Source: Lactobacillaceae bacterium
Lineage (GTDB): Bacteria; Bacillota; Bacilli; Lactobacillales; Lactobacillaceae
DNA: 5,257 nt
NCBI GenBank assembly: GCA_031261865.1
Contig: JAISIV010000089.1
Location: 1 to 5,257 of the forward strand
Direction: 5' to 3'
The position numbers and the translations under genes are program-made. Positions 1 through 5,257 of this stretch are shown here, one piece after another. Numbering within the stretch: position 1 is the stretch's first letter; each line of letters begins with the position of its first letter. The notes beneath the pieces were generated by a model that was given only the letters and a program-made list of their open reading frames with translations, searched no databases and was not told the origin of the DNA.

Positions 1-482
1 GTCATCATTCTGATTTCTTGCCTGGCAGTAGACAAACGTTCATTTATCACTGAATCATCTTCAGTCCCGCGGAGAATCAAACGGTTTTTCAATTGATCTA
101 AATCGGGTGGCAATAGGAAAATAAAAATAGCATCAGGAACTTTAGCTCTAACTTGCATAGCTCCGTTAACTTCAATTTCGACAAAAACATCTTTCCCTAA
201 ATCACGTTGTTCTTCGATCCATTTTTTTGGAGTTCCATAGAAATTGTCAACATACTGGGCATATTCCAACAATTCCCCATTTTCAATCATGGATTCAAAA
301 CTTTTTTTATCAGTAAAAAAGTAATCGACACCATCAACTTCTTTTTGACGAGGCTGACGAGTGGTGGCCGAAATCGAATAAATTAAATTATCCGAATGCC
401 TTTTAAATAGGGCTTTACGGACTGTACCTTTGCCGACTCCAGAAGGTCCGGAAAGAATAAATAAGTTTCCACGTTGTTTCAT
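1..482 (-). CDS. gmk: Guanylate kinase, C-terminus cut off by the left edge of the window
   Basis: Guanylate kinase phosphorylates GMP to GDP with ATP in the cytoplasm, an essential step in GTP and dGTP supply. About 160 of the usual ~205 residues are visible. The P-loop GPSGVGKGT lies at residues 12-20. The GMP-binding stretch SATTRQPR...DGVDYFF is at about 38-56 and GELLEYAQYV...YGTP at about 69-85. The segment VEIEVNGAMQVR begins near 101, and the lid-type stretch LILRGTEDD follows later. The ATG at 482 gives the family's usual N-terminus (MKQRG before the P-loop strands), and an in-frame TAG 12 nt upstream rules out a longer form. No good Shine-Dalgarno sequence precedes it and no convincing -35/-10 pair is seen on this strand between 483 and 644. 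In many Firmicutes gmk follows recN on the same strand; here a divergent gene separates them, so gmk needs its own promoter. Confidence 0.97.
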   Translation of the reverse strand, partial: MKQRGNLFILSGPSGVGKGTVRKALFKRHSDNLIYSISATTRQPRQKEVDGVDYFFTDKKSFESMIENGELLEYAQYVDNFYGTPKKWIEEQRDLGKDVFVEIEVNGAMQVRAKVPDAIFIFLLPPDLDQLKNRLILRGTEDDSVINERLSTARQEIRMM

Positions 483-593
483 TTGTCTAGTCTATCATCA
501 ATTTAATACTTTTTTAAGAATTATTGGAGGCGCATAACGGCGGCGTTTGTGGACCATTTTGGACATTTTTTGAACTGTAAGGCGAAATTTTGT

Positions 594-622
594 TTGCATA
601 TGCGAACAAGTGTTCGTATTAT
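594..622 (+). promoter_or_regulatory. Predicted sigma-A-type promoter of the yolD-like gene, overlapped by a LexA box
   Basis: A -35-like TTGCAT (594-599, 3 of 6 consensus bases) is followed by exactly 17 bp and then a -10 TATTAT (617-622, 5 of 6). Transcription would start near 628-630, leaving a leader of only about 16 nt that still contains the ribosome-binding site at 632-636. The -35 is weak, but spacing, -10 quality and position relative to the start codon agree. The spacer is almost wholly a LexA-type operator, so repressor binding should block RNA polymerase. A second, poorer candidate is TTGAAC at 570-575 with a TGCATA-like -10 about 19 bp downstream. Confidence 0.7.
603..616. promoter_or_regulatory. 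LexA (DinR) SOS operator
   Basis: The sequence CGAACAAGTGTTCG is a perfect 5+5 inverted repeat with a 4-bp centre. It fits the established Gram-positive LexA/DinR box CGAAC-N4-GTTCG, and matches the Bacillus-type consensus CGAACRNRYGTTYC at 13 of 14 positions. It lies exactly between the -35-like and -10 elements of the promoter for the plus-strand small gene, the position expected for a repressor. A read-through of the window found no other such box. The inference is that LexA represses this gene and that RecA-stimulated LexA cleavage after DNA damage releases it. An effect on divergent gmk, whose start is about 120 bp away, is possible but has no direct support. Confidence 0.85.
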
Positions 623-631
623 TAGTTGCAT

Positions 632-636
632 AGAGG
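632..636 (+). promoter_or_regulatory. Ribosome-binding site that fixes the start of the yolD-like gene
   Basis: AGAGG (followed by AAAAA) stands 8 nt before the ATG at 645. An in-frame ATG at 549 would give 32 more residues, but that extension runs through the LexA box and the -10 element and would start upstream of the predicted transcript. The ATG at 645 is therefore preferred. Confidence 0.8.
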
Positions 637-644
637 AAAAACAA

Positions 645-965
645 ATGCAAAATTCAATTCCAAGACAAAAAATTTTAACCAAAAAAGTAGACAATATAAA
701 GATAGAAAAAATAAAAGCAAAATTACATAATTTTTTCGCCGTTAAGTACGAACAACAAATGGATGCCGAAGAAATCATCGACCGTTTGAATATTGCTCTT
801 AGTTTTGGAAAAACAATTACTATTCAAACCAGAGTTAATGAATATTCAGATAATGTCGTTGATCGTACTGGTAAATTAATTCAAAATACGGACGGTAACC
901 TTTTTATTCAAGAAAATGATACCTTGATAAAGATTTCGCCTGCTCTAATTCAATACGTCTACTAA
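645..965 (+). CDS. Small YolD-like protein, predicted SOS-regulated
   Basis: This gene encodes 106 residues from the ATG at 645. The N-terminal ~38 residues are basic and probably helical (many Lys: RQKILTKKV, IEKIKAKL). A helix at about 40-52 (DAEEIIDRLNIAL) is followed by a strand KTITIQTR (56-63), a glycine turn with GKLIQN (76-81), NLFIQEN (85-91) and a closing LIKISPALIQYV (94-105). This order resembles the YolD-like family (Pfam YolD), whose members have a 'helix with Asn/Ala-Leu, then V-x-I strand, G-x-I, then I-x-x-I' layout. Family members often lie beside Y-family polymerase genes under LexA control, and it has been predicted that they play a UmuD-like role; their biochemistry is not established. 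The N-terminal RG..KW motif of typical YolD proteins is absent, so the assignment rests on the C-terminal two thirds plus the LexA box. No signal peptide or membrane segment is seen. The gene is convergent with recN and divergent from gmk. That it is a real gene is much surer than its family. Confidence 0.65.
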   Translation: MQNSIPRQKILTKKVDNIKIEKIKAKLHNFFAVKYEQQMDAEEIIDRLNIALSFGKTITIQTRVNEYSDNVVDRTGKLIQNTDGNLFIQENDTLIKISPALIQYVY

Positions 966-977
966 TTGCATATATCA

Positions 978-1015
978 AAAATTCCCCAGTTCATCTTTAT
1001 GAGCCGGGGAATTTT
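978..1015. terminator. Bidirectional intrinsic terminator shared by recN and the yolD-like gene
   Basis: A perfect 10-bp stem pairs AAAATTCCCC (978-987) with GGGGAATTTT (1006-1015). The 18-nt interior folds further: positions 989-994 pair with 999-1004 around a CTTT loop (one G-U pair), leaving a single A-C mismatch at 988/1005. In effect this is a 17-position hairpin with one mismatch. On the plus strand the right arm ends in TTTT with a T-rich continuation. On the minus strand the structure runs into five T's (complement of 977-981). It begins 12 nt after the yolD-like stop and 2 nt after the recN stop, so it can end both transcripts. Confidence 0.9.
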
Positions 1016-1017
1016 AG

Positions 1018-2607
1018 TTATTTCAATAATTCTTTTGCATTTTGGATTGAAGATTCAGTAATCTCAGAACCAGACAAAAGCGAAGCAACAGCATTAACTC
1101 GCTCTTCTTGTGTGAGAAGTCTGGCCTTAGAGAATGTTTGATTGTTTTCGACAGTTTTAGTGATTTCGTATTGATACTGAGCACTTGCCGCAACTTGTGG
1201 TAAGTGAGTAATTGAAAGAATCTGCGTTTTTTGTGCCAGTTTACGCATTTTTTCAGCAATCGCACTTGCCGCTCTTCCTGAAACTCCTGTATCAATTTCA
1301 TCGAAAACCAGAGTAGAGACTGGAAGCACATCCGAAAAGACAGCGGTAGTGGCCAACAATACACGAGAAATTTCACCGCCAGATGCAACTTGATTTAGGA
1401 GTGCTAAATCCTGACCAGGATTGGTGGAAATATAGAATTGTACTTCGTCGAAACCGTTCTCAGTTAGTTGTTTAGTTTTCTCAACTCTAATTTCGAATCT
1501 GGCATGTTCTAATAACAAATCCTTAAGATTACTTTCGACTTGTTGGGACAATTCAATGGCAACTTGACTCCTAATTTCGTGGAGTTGCTCTGCTAATTCT
1601 AATAACTCAGAACGCATGGCTTGGAATTTAACTTTATTTTCTTCTACTAATTGGTCGTGATTCTCAAATTGGTTGATTTCTTCAGCCAATTTTTCTCGAA
1701 CACCAATCAATTCATTGCCAGAAACGCGATATTTCCGTTCGAGTTCTCTTAGAACTCCTAATCTGGTTTCTATCAAATTGAATCTTTCTTCATCGAAATC
1801 GAGCGAATTTAGACGATTTTGTACTTCCAAATTCAAATCAGCAACTGAATCTGCAGCAAGTTTAGACAATTCGATCAATTTTGAATCTTCTAGGTCTGAA
1901 ATCAGCCCATTAGCACTTTGAATATCAGAAGAAATCCCTTCATCTCCAATCAACGCCAAAATTTCGCCAAGCGAACGACCGGCTTTTTCATTTTTTCGAA
2001 GTTCTTTTTCTTCGGCCTCTAAATCTGAAATCTCATTTTCGGACAGATTAGCGTTTTCTAATTCGGCAAATTGATACTTAACAAGCTCGATTCTTTCAGG
2101 ACTAAAATTCTCACTTTTTCCATCATCAAGAATGATTTTTCTAAGTTTTGAGTATTCAGGAAATGAAGCATGGTATTTGTCCAAAACTGACTCGGTTTTT
2201 TTGGCCGCATAATTCTCAAGAAGCTGAAATTGAGTTTTTTCGTTCAATAAATCTTGATTATCGAATTGAGCCGAGATTTTGACCAGCGTATCACCTAAAG
2301 CACTTAATTCTTTAAGAGTCGATAATTCACCGTCAATTTTGATCGAATTCCGTCCATTCCTGGTCAAAGTTCGTGAAATTAAAATTTGACGACCTTCATG
2401 ATTGAAAACACCAGAAATAACCGCATTGTCTTCGCCGTTGCGAATAAAACTTTCATTACCTCGGTTCCCTAATAAAAGACCCAGAGCATCGATAATGATT
2501 GATTTACCAGCTCCAGTTTCACCTGTAAGGACGCTAAAACCTTCAAAAAAATCTAATTCATTTTCTTGAATGGTTGCAAAATTTTTAATTAAGAGTTTTT
2601 CTATCAT
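1018..2607 (-). CDS. recN: DNA repair protein RecN (SMC-like ATPase)
   Basis: RecN is an SMC-type ATPase that acts early at DNA double-strand breaks and helps RecA-dependent recombinational repair. At 529 residues it is complete but shorter than the usual ~550-570. The Walker A GETGAGKS is at 29-36. A strand region GRNSIKIDGELSTL (85-98) precedes the Q-loop-like ISAQFDNQDLL (111-121). A charged, Glu/Leu-rich middle, about 150-370, forms the coiled-coil arms, including FDEERFNLIETRLGVLRELERKY. The ABC signature ASGGEISR is at 408-415, Walker B LVFDE at 433-437, the D-loop DTGVSG at 439-444 and the H-loop ITHLPQV with His468. The Q-loop region departs from the family's I-[HS]-G-Q-[HN]-x-H-Q-x-LL pattern. 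The ATG overlaps the tlyA stop as ATGA; its Shine-Dalgarno is weak, so translational coupling is likely. No LexA box precedes recN itself, and the argR/ahrC gene commonly found just upstream is missing. Confidence 0.97.
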   Translation of the reverse strand: MIEKLLIKNFATIQENELDFFEGFSVLTGETGAGKSIIIDALGLLLGNRGNESFIRNGEDNAVISGVFNHEGRQILISRTLTRNGRNSIKIDGELSTLKELSALGDTLVKISAQFDNQDLLNEKTQFQLLENYAAKKTESVLDKYHASFPEYSKLRKIILDDGKSENFSPERIELVKYQFAELENANLSENEISDLEAEEKELRKNEKAGRSLGEILALIGDEGISSDIQSANGLISDLEDSKLIELSKLAADSVADLNLEVQNRLNSLDFDEERFNLIETRLGVLRELERKYRVSGNELIGVREKLAEEINQFENHDQLVEENKVKFQAMRSELLELAEQLHEIRSQVAIELSQQVESNLKDLLLEHARFEIRVEKTKQLTENGFDEVQFYISTNPGQDLALLNQVASGGEISRVLLATTAVFSDVLPVSTLVFDEIDTGVSGRAASAIAEKMRKLAQKTQILSITHLPQVAASAQYQYEITKTVENNQTFSKARLLTQEERVNAVASLLSGSEITESSIQNAKELLK

Positions 2608-3383
2608 CTACTATATTTATACGTTTTTTTAACCGTTTCAGCCACTTTTAATTCAGAATTAGAAGCATTTTTTGTAAACAGCCCCAAAAATTCATTATTT
2701 CCGTCTCCGCCTGTTATCGGAGAGACGCCAAAGTCGTTTAAATAAAATCCATTGGCACTAATTGAAGTTATAAGTTGCTCGATAGTTTGAGCAACTAATT
2801 TCCCGTCTTTTACAACCCCGTTTTTGATTCGGATATTGCCAACCTCAAACTGCGGTTTTATTAGAGCAACTACAGTTGCAATGTCATCAAAATTAGCCAA
2901 AGTATTAAAAATGTGACTGAGGGAAATAAATGAGACGTCCGTGACAGCAACCGTGGGAGTTGGATCCATGAAGTCGCCAGCTTCCCCATTTTTGAAGTTA
3001 TAACCCTCAATGTTTTTTGTACGAGGGTCTTGAGCGATTTTTTGGTTCAATTGATCATGTCCAACATCAACGGCGTATACAAACTTCGCCCCAGCTTCTA
3101 AAGCTACTTGAGTAAACCCACCAGTTGAAGCACCAATATCTAATACGACTTGATCTTTCAAGTCAACATCGAACTTTTCCAGAGCGGAAAGTAATTTATA
3201 TGCTCCGCGAGAAACATAATGCTCGACTTTTTCGATTTTGATTTCAGATGCATCGTCGACGTCAGTGCTCGGTTTTAAAATTATCTGACCATCAACAATA
3301 ACGTTACCCGACTTGATGGTTTTTTGAGCAAGCGTTCTTGAATCAAACAAGTTTTTATCTACTAGTAGTTGATCTAAACGCAT
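2604..3383 (-). CDS. tlyA: TlyA-family rRNA 2'-O-methyltransferase (S4 domain + FtsJ-like domain)
   Basis: TlyA proteins use S-adenosylmethionine to 2'-O-methylate cytidines in rRNA; the mycobacterial enzyme modifies 23S C1920 and 16S C1409. Which sites this one modifies cannot be read here. It has 259 residues. An N-terminal S4 RNA-binding domain (about 1-60) begins MRLDQLLVDKNL. It is followed by YVSRGAYKL (56-64), the SAM-binding motif LDIGASTGGFT (81-91) and AVDVGHDQL (104-112). TDVSFISL (148-155), ALIKPQFE (173-180) and GGDGNNEFL (225-233) complete the domain. A K-D-K-E catalytic set as in FtsJ-type enzymes is visible as Lys63, Asp149, Lys176 and Glu231. The start at 3383 is chosen because the protein then begins like the family, has a GGAG site 8 nt upstream and overlaps the ispA stop as TAATG. 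An upstream ATG at 3410 would add nine atypical residues and a 28-nt overlap. Confidence 0.95.
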   Translation of the reverse strand: MRLDQLLVDKNLFDSRTLAQKTIKSGNVIVDGQIILKPSTDVDDASEIKIEKVEHYVSRGAYKLLSALEKFDVDLKDQVVLDIGASTGGFTQVALEAGAKFVYAVDVGHDQLNQKIAQDPRTKNIEGYNFKNGEAGDFMDPTPTVAVTDVSFISLSHIFNTLANFDDIATVVALIKPQFEVGNIRIKNGVVKDGKLVAQTIEQLITSISANGFYLNDFGVSPITGGDGNNEFLGLFTKNASNSELKVAETVKKTYKYSR

Positions 3384-4210
3384 TAAATCAACTCCAATAA
3401 ATCGTTCCAAGGCTTAACATCCGACACTAAATCAGTAATTGCATCGAGAGCAATTTTCTTATGTTCTTGAATTAAATTCTCAATTCCGTCAGAAGTCTTG
3501 AACTTCAAAGAAGTATTTTTGGGTTGATCACTGGTTTGAGTGGCATCATCCAAATCATCTCTTAATTGAAAGGCGATTCCAAAATTACCACCAAAAACAT
3601 TCATAGCTCTTAACTGTTCTTGGTTTCCACCGGCCAAAACAACACCAGCAGTTGCCGAATACATCATCAAAGCACCTGTTTTCATCAAAAACATAAATTC
3701 TAGATCGTCAATATTATTAATCTTGTCAGTAGAGAAAAGATCATACTGTTGCCCTCTAATCATATTTTCAGGACCAGATGCTTGAGCCAAGTTGTAAACT
3801 AGTTTAACTTTATAGATATCTGGAACGTTCAAATTAGCAATAATTTTAAAAGCAAAGGTTTGTAAACCGTCACCAACAAGAACTGCATTCCCTGGTCCGA
3901 ATTTCTTCCAAGAAGTTTCTTGGCCTCGACGAAGCTCATCTCCATCCATTTCAGGCAGATCATCATGAACTAAAGAATAGGAATGAATATATTCAACAGG
4001 AATGCTTGCGTCGATAATATCTTGATTGATTTTATTTTTGGAAAATTCTTGATAGCTCAACAAAGTCAATAGAGGACGAATTCTTTTTCCGGGACTAAGT
4101 AAAGAATATTTCATCATCAAAAAAATATCATCTTCATACTCCTCTAACGACTTTTCTAAAGCAGCATTAATCTGAGGCTTATAAGTTTGCGCAAAATCTT
4201 TAAAATTCAT
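3383..4210 (-). CDS. ispA: Polyprenyl synthetase, farnesyl diphosphate synthase type
   Basis: This trans-prenyltransferase condenses dimethylallyl or geranyl diphosphate with isopentenyl diphosphate, most likely giving farnesyl diphosphate. That is the precursor for undecaprenyl phosphate and other isoprenoids. The protein has 275 residues, slightly short for the family (~290-300). Visible motifs are SPGKRIRP (39-46, substrate binding), the first Asp-rich motif DDLPEMD (83-89) followed by LRRG (93-96), and RGQQYDL (152-158). MKTGAL (176-181) and the second Asp-rich motif DDLDD (218-222) follow, then KNTS. Tyr78, five residues before the first motif, fits enzymes that stop at C15. After KNT the usual tyrosine-proline-x-x-x-glycine segment is replaced by SLKFKTSDG, so the C-terminus is divergent. 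The start is the ATG at 4210 in a TGATG overlap with xseB, with AGGAAA 7 nt upstream; a TTG directly before it could also be read in frame but is less likely. Confidence 0.94.
   Translation of the reverse strand: MNFKDFAQTYKPQINAALEKSLEEYEDDIFLMMKYSLLSPGKRIRPLLTLLSYQEFSKNKINQDIIDASIPVEYIHSYSLVHDDLPEMDGDELRRGQETSWKKFGPGNAVLVGDGLQTFAFKIIANLNVPDIYKVKLVYNLAQASGPENMIRGQQYDLFSTDKINNIDDLEFMFLMKTGALMMYSATAGVVLAGGNQEQLRAMNVFGGNFGIAFQLRDDLDDATQTSDQPKNTSLKFKTSDGIENLIQEHKKIALDAITDLVSDVKPWNDLLELI
3392..3395 (-). promoter_or_regulatory. Ribosome-binding site that fixes the tlyA start
   Basis: GGAG (minus strand) lies 8 nt before the ATG at 3383, inside the end of ispA. It supports 3383 over the upstream in-frame ATG at 3410, which has no comparable site. 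Confidence 0.75.
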
Positions 4211-4422
4211 CAACCAATTTCCTGATTATCCCTTAATTCTTGCATTTGTTTATCAATTTCAACTTGTACTTGATCCAAATAATTTTTCAGAACTTTGGTT
4301 TGTTCCGAACTGGTTTGAAATAACTTCACTGACTGGTCGAGAGTTAAGTTTCCTTGTTCAAGTTTGAGAACGTTTTGTTCTAATTCGTGAAGTGATTTTT
4401 CAAAATCAAAATTTTCATTCAT
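4210..4422 (-). CDS. xseB: Exodeoxyribonuclease VII small subunit
   Basis: XseB is the small, non-catalytic subunit of exonuclease VII; several copies bind each XseA to form the enzyme that degrades single-stranded DNA from either end. The 70-residue length is typical. The protein is almost wholly helical, with the family pattern F-x-x-S-L-x-x-L-E (about 7-15), LEQGNLTLDQSVKLFQ (21-36) and a charged C-terminal helix. The ATG at 4422 overlaps the end of xseA by 8 nt (ATGAATGA) and has a good AAGGTGG site 9 nt upstream. Placement directly after xseA is the normal arrangement and makes the assignment firm. Confidence 0.96.
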   Translation of the reverse strand: MNENFDFEKSLHELEQNVLKLEQGNLTLDQSVKLFQTSSEQTKVLKNYLDQVQVEIDKQMQELRDNQEIG

Positions 4423-5257
4423 CTATCTTTTCCACCTTTGCAGATATGGTTCCGTTTAAAATCTGAACTTCAATATCATCGTCTTTTTTAAAGTCATTAA
4501 TATCACTAGAAATCCTATCATTAACTTTAACTACAGCATATCCTCTCTCTAACACTTTCATTGGATCAATTGCTTGTAGCTGTTTTTGAATTAATTCGAT
4601 TTTATTTAGGTTAGTTGACAACAAATTTTCAATTAATCGGTCTTCTCTTTGATGTAACTTGCCCAAATTGTTTTGTTCGTTTTGAATTCTTAGTTTCAAT
4701 CTGGTTCCAATGACTTCCGTGCTCAAATTTTCCATTCGCCTATTTTGATTTGAAACTATGACATTAATTGCATTAGTTAGACGACCACTCAAATTTTTAA
4801 ACCGAGCTTTCAGGCCTTGAAAATCAGGAGTTACGATTTCAGCTGCTGCTGTCGGAGTATCGGCCGATCTGTCTGAAACTAAATCTACCAAAGTCCTATC
4901 AATTTGATGGCCAATAGAAGTAACAATCGGTTTCGAAAAAGCAAAAACAAACCTAACCAAGCGCTCATCATTAAATACTAATAAGTCAGTTTTAGATCCA
5001 CCTCCACGAGCCAAAACAACAACATCAGCATCTGATTGTTCTGCTTGATCTAGCGCCATAATCATTTCGTCAACGGCATTATCCCCTTGAACGCTTGCAG
5101 GAAAAAGTTGAACTTGCGAATACGGAAACCGTCTTTTAACAGTTTGTTCAATATCGTGAACAACCGCCCCAGTTGGACTAGTGATTACGGCAATTTTATT
5201 AGAAATATTGGGAATCGGTTTTTTATGTTCCGGTAAAAACAAGCCTTCTTTCAAAAG
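4415..5257 (-). CDS. xseA: Exodeoxyribonuclease VII large subunit, N-terminus beyond the right edge
   Basis: XseA is the catalytic subunit of exonuclease VII, a metal-independent nuclease that trims single-stranded DNA in repair and recombination. The last 280 residues are visible; the N-terminal OB-fold (about 100-170 residues) lies outside the window. The open frame runs through the edge, and the TTG at 5254 is an internal leucine codon rather than a start, since the family motif KEGLF follows directly. In visible-residue numbers: TSPTGAVVHDI at 26-36, ASVQGDNA near 54-61, LARGGGS (82-88), FNDE (95-98) and IGHQIDRTL (115-123). SADTPTAAAE (131-140) follows, then a long Gln/Asn-rich coiled-coil stretch (about 150-240), and DPMKVLERGYAVV near the C-terminus. 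Most family members have IGHE-[TI]-D, so the Gln replacing Glu is unusual, while the conserved His and Asp are kept. The gene is the first visible member of the operon; its promoter is not in the window. Confidence 0.97.
   Translation of the reverse strand, partial: LLKEGLFLPEHKKPIPNISNKIAVITSPTGAVVHDIEQTVKRRFPYSQVQLFPASVQGDNAVDEMIMALDQAEQSDADVVVLARGGGSKTDLLVFNDERLVRFVFAFSKPIVTSIGHQIDRTLVDLVSDRSADTPTAAAEIVTPDFQGLKARFKNLSGRLTNAINVIVSNQNRRMENLSTEVIGTRLKLRIQNEQNNLGKLHQREDRLIENLLSTNLNKIELIQKQLQAIDPMKVLERGYAVVKVNDRISSDINDFKKDDDIEVQILNGTISAKVEKIDE

Noticed and set aside
164..184. VEIEVNG in guanylate kinase as a lost aspartate (many enzymes have EID)
   Set aside because: As far as recalled, Gram-positive guanylate kinases commonly have EIE at this place, so it is not a meaningful change.
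503..526. AT-rich imperfect hairpin (AATACTT / AAGAATT around TTTT) upstream of gmk as a terminator or leader structure
   Set aside because: It has seven base positions with a mismatch and almost no G-C pairs; this is too weak to separate from chance in AT-rich DNA.
596..616. PurR box upstream of a purine gene (gmk), because the sequence around CGAAC resembles AWWWCCGAACWWT
   Set aside because: The left half matches fairly well, but PurBoxes come as two well-separated inverted copies. Here two CGAAC halves form one compact 14-bp palindrome, which is the LexA form, and it sits in the promoter of the other gene.
549..644. A longer version of the yolD-like gene starting at the ATG at 549
   Set aside because: The added 32 codons cover the LexA box, the -10 element and the ribosome site, have no Shine-Dalgarno of their own and encode nothing recognisable.
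521..778. Minus-strand open frame of 85 codons, Cys/Phe/Ile-rich and membrane-like in appearance
   Set aside because: It is the antisense of the yolD-like gene and its promoter; the hydrophobicity is a by-product of lysine-rich, AT-rich sequence read backwards. No ribosome site fits.
1023..1388. Minus-strand open frame of 121 codons
   Set aside because: It lies in another frame of recN across the signature and Walker B region, which are clearly coding in the recN frame.
1673..1921. Plus-strand open frame of 82 codons, serine-rich
   Set aside because: It is antisense to the recN coiled-coil region, with no promoter or ribosome site and low-complexity composition.

Overview
The window looks like chromosomal DNA from a low-GC Gram-positive bacterium (Firmicutes), most likely of the Lactobacillales. 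The evidence is the AT-rich composition, the protein sequences, and the run xseA-xseB-ispA-tlyA-recN followed by gmk, which is a classic Firmicute neighbourhood. A fast-evolving lactic acid bacterium such as a member of the Leuconostoc/Oenococcus group would fit: several family motifs are divergent and the argR gene usually found between tlyA and recN is absent. That genus-level placement is a guess.

Right to left on the minus strand lie the 3' part of xseA (cut by the right edge), xseB, ispA, tlyA and recN. All four junctions overlap, by 8, 1, 1 and 4 nt, so this is one translationally coupled operon. It encodes both subunits of exonuclease VII, a farnesyl-diphosphate-synthase-type prenyltransferase, a TlyA rRNA 2'-O-methyltransferase and the SMC-like repair protein RecN. 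The operon ends at a strong hairpin at 978-1015, two bases past the recN stop. The 5' part of gmk (guanylate kinase, minus strand) is at the left edge.

The unusual part is 483-1017. A single plus-strand gene sits between recN and gmk, convergent with recN and divergent from gmk. It encodes a 106-residue protein that resembles the YolD-like family, which is predicted to be SOS-linked. Its promoter carries a perfect inverted repeat CGAAC-N4-GTTCG, the Gram-positive LexA (DinR) box, filling most of the 17-bp spacer between a -35-like TTGCAT and a -10 TATTAT. This is a complete-looking, self-contained SOS unit: LexA box, promoter, ribosome site, one small gene and a terminator shared with recN. 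No Y-family polymerase gene, the usual partner of YolD, is visible in the window.

No RNA genes, insertion sequences or CRISPR arrays were seen. No gene-free stretch exceeds 300 bases; the largest is the 162-bp gmk/yolD-like divergent spacer.
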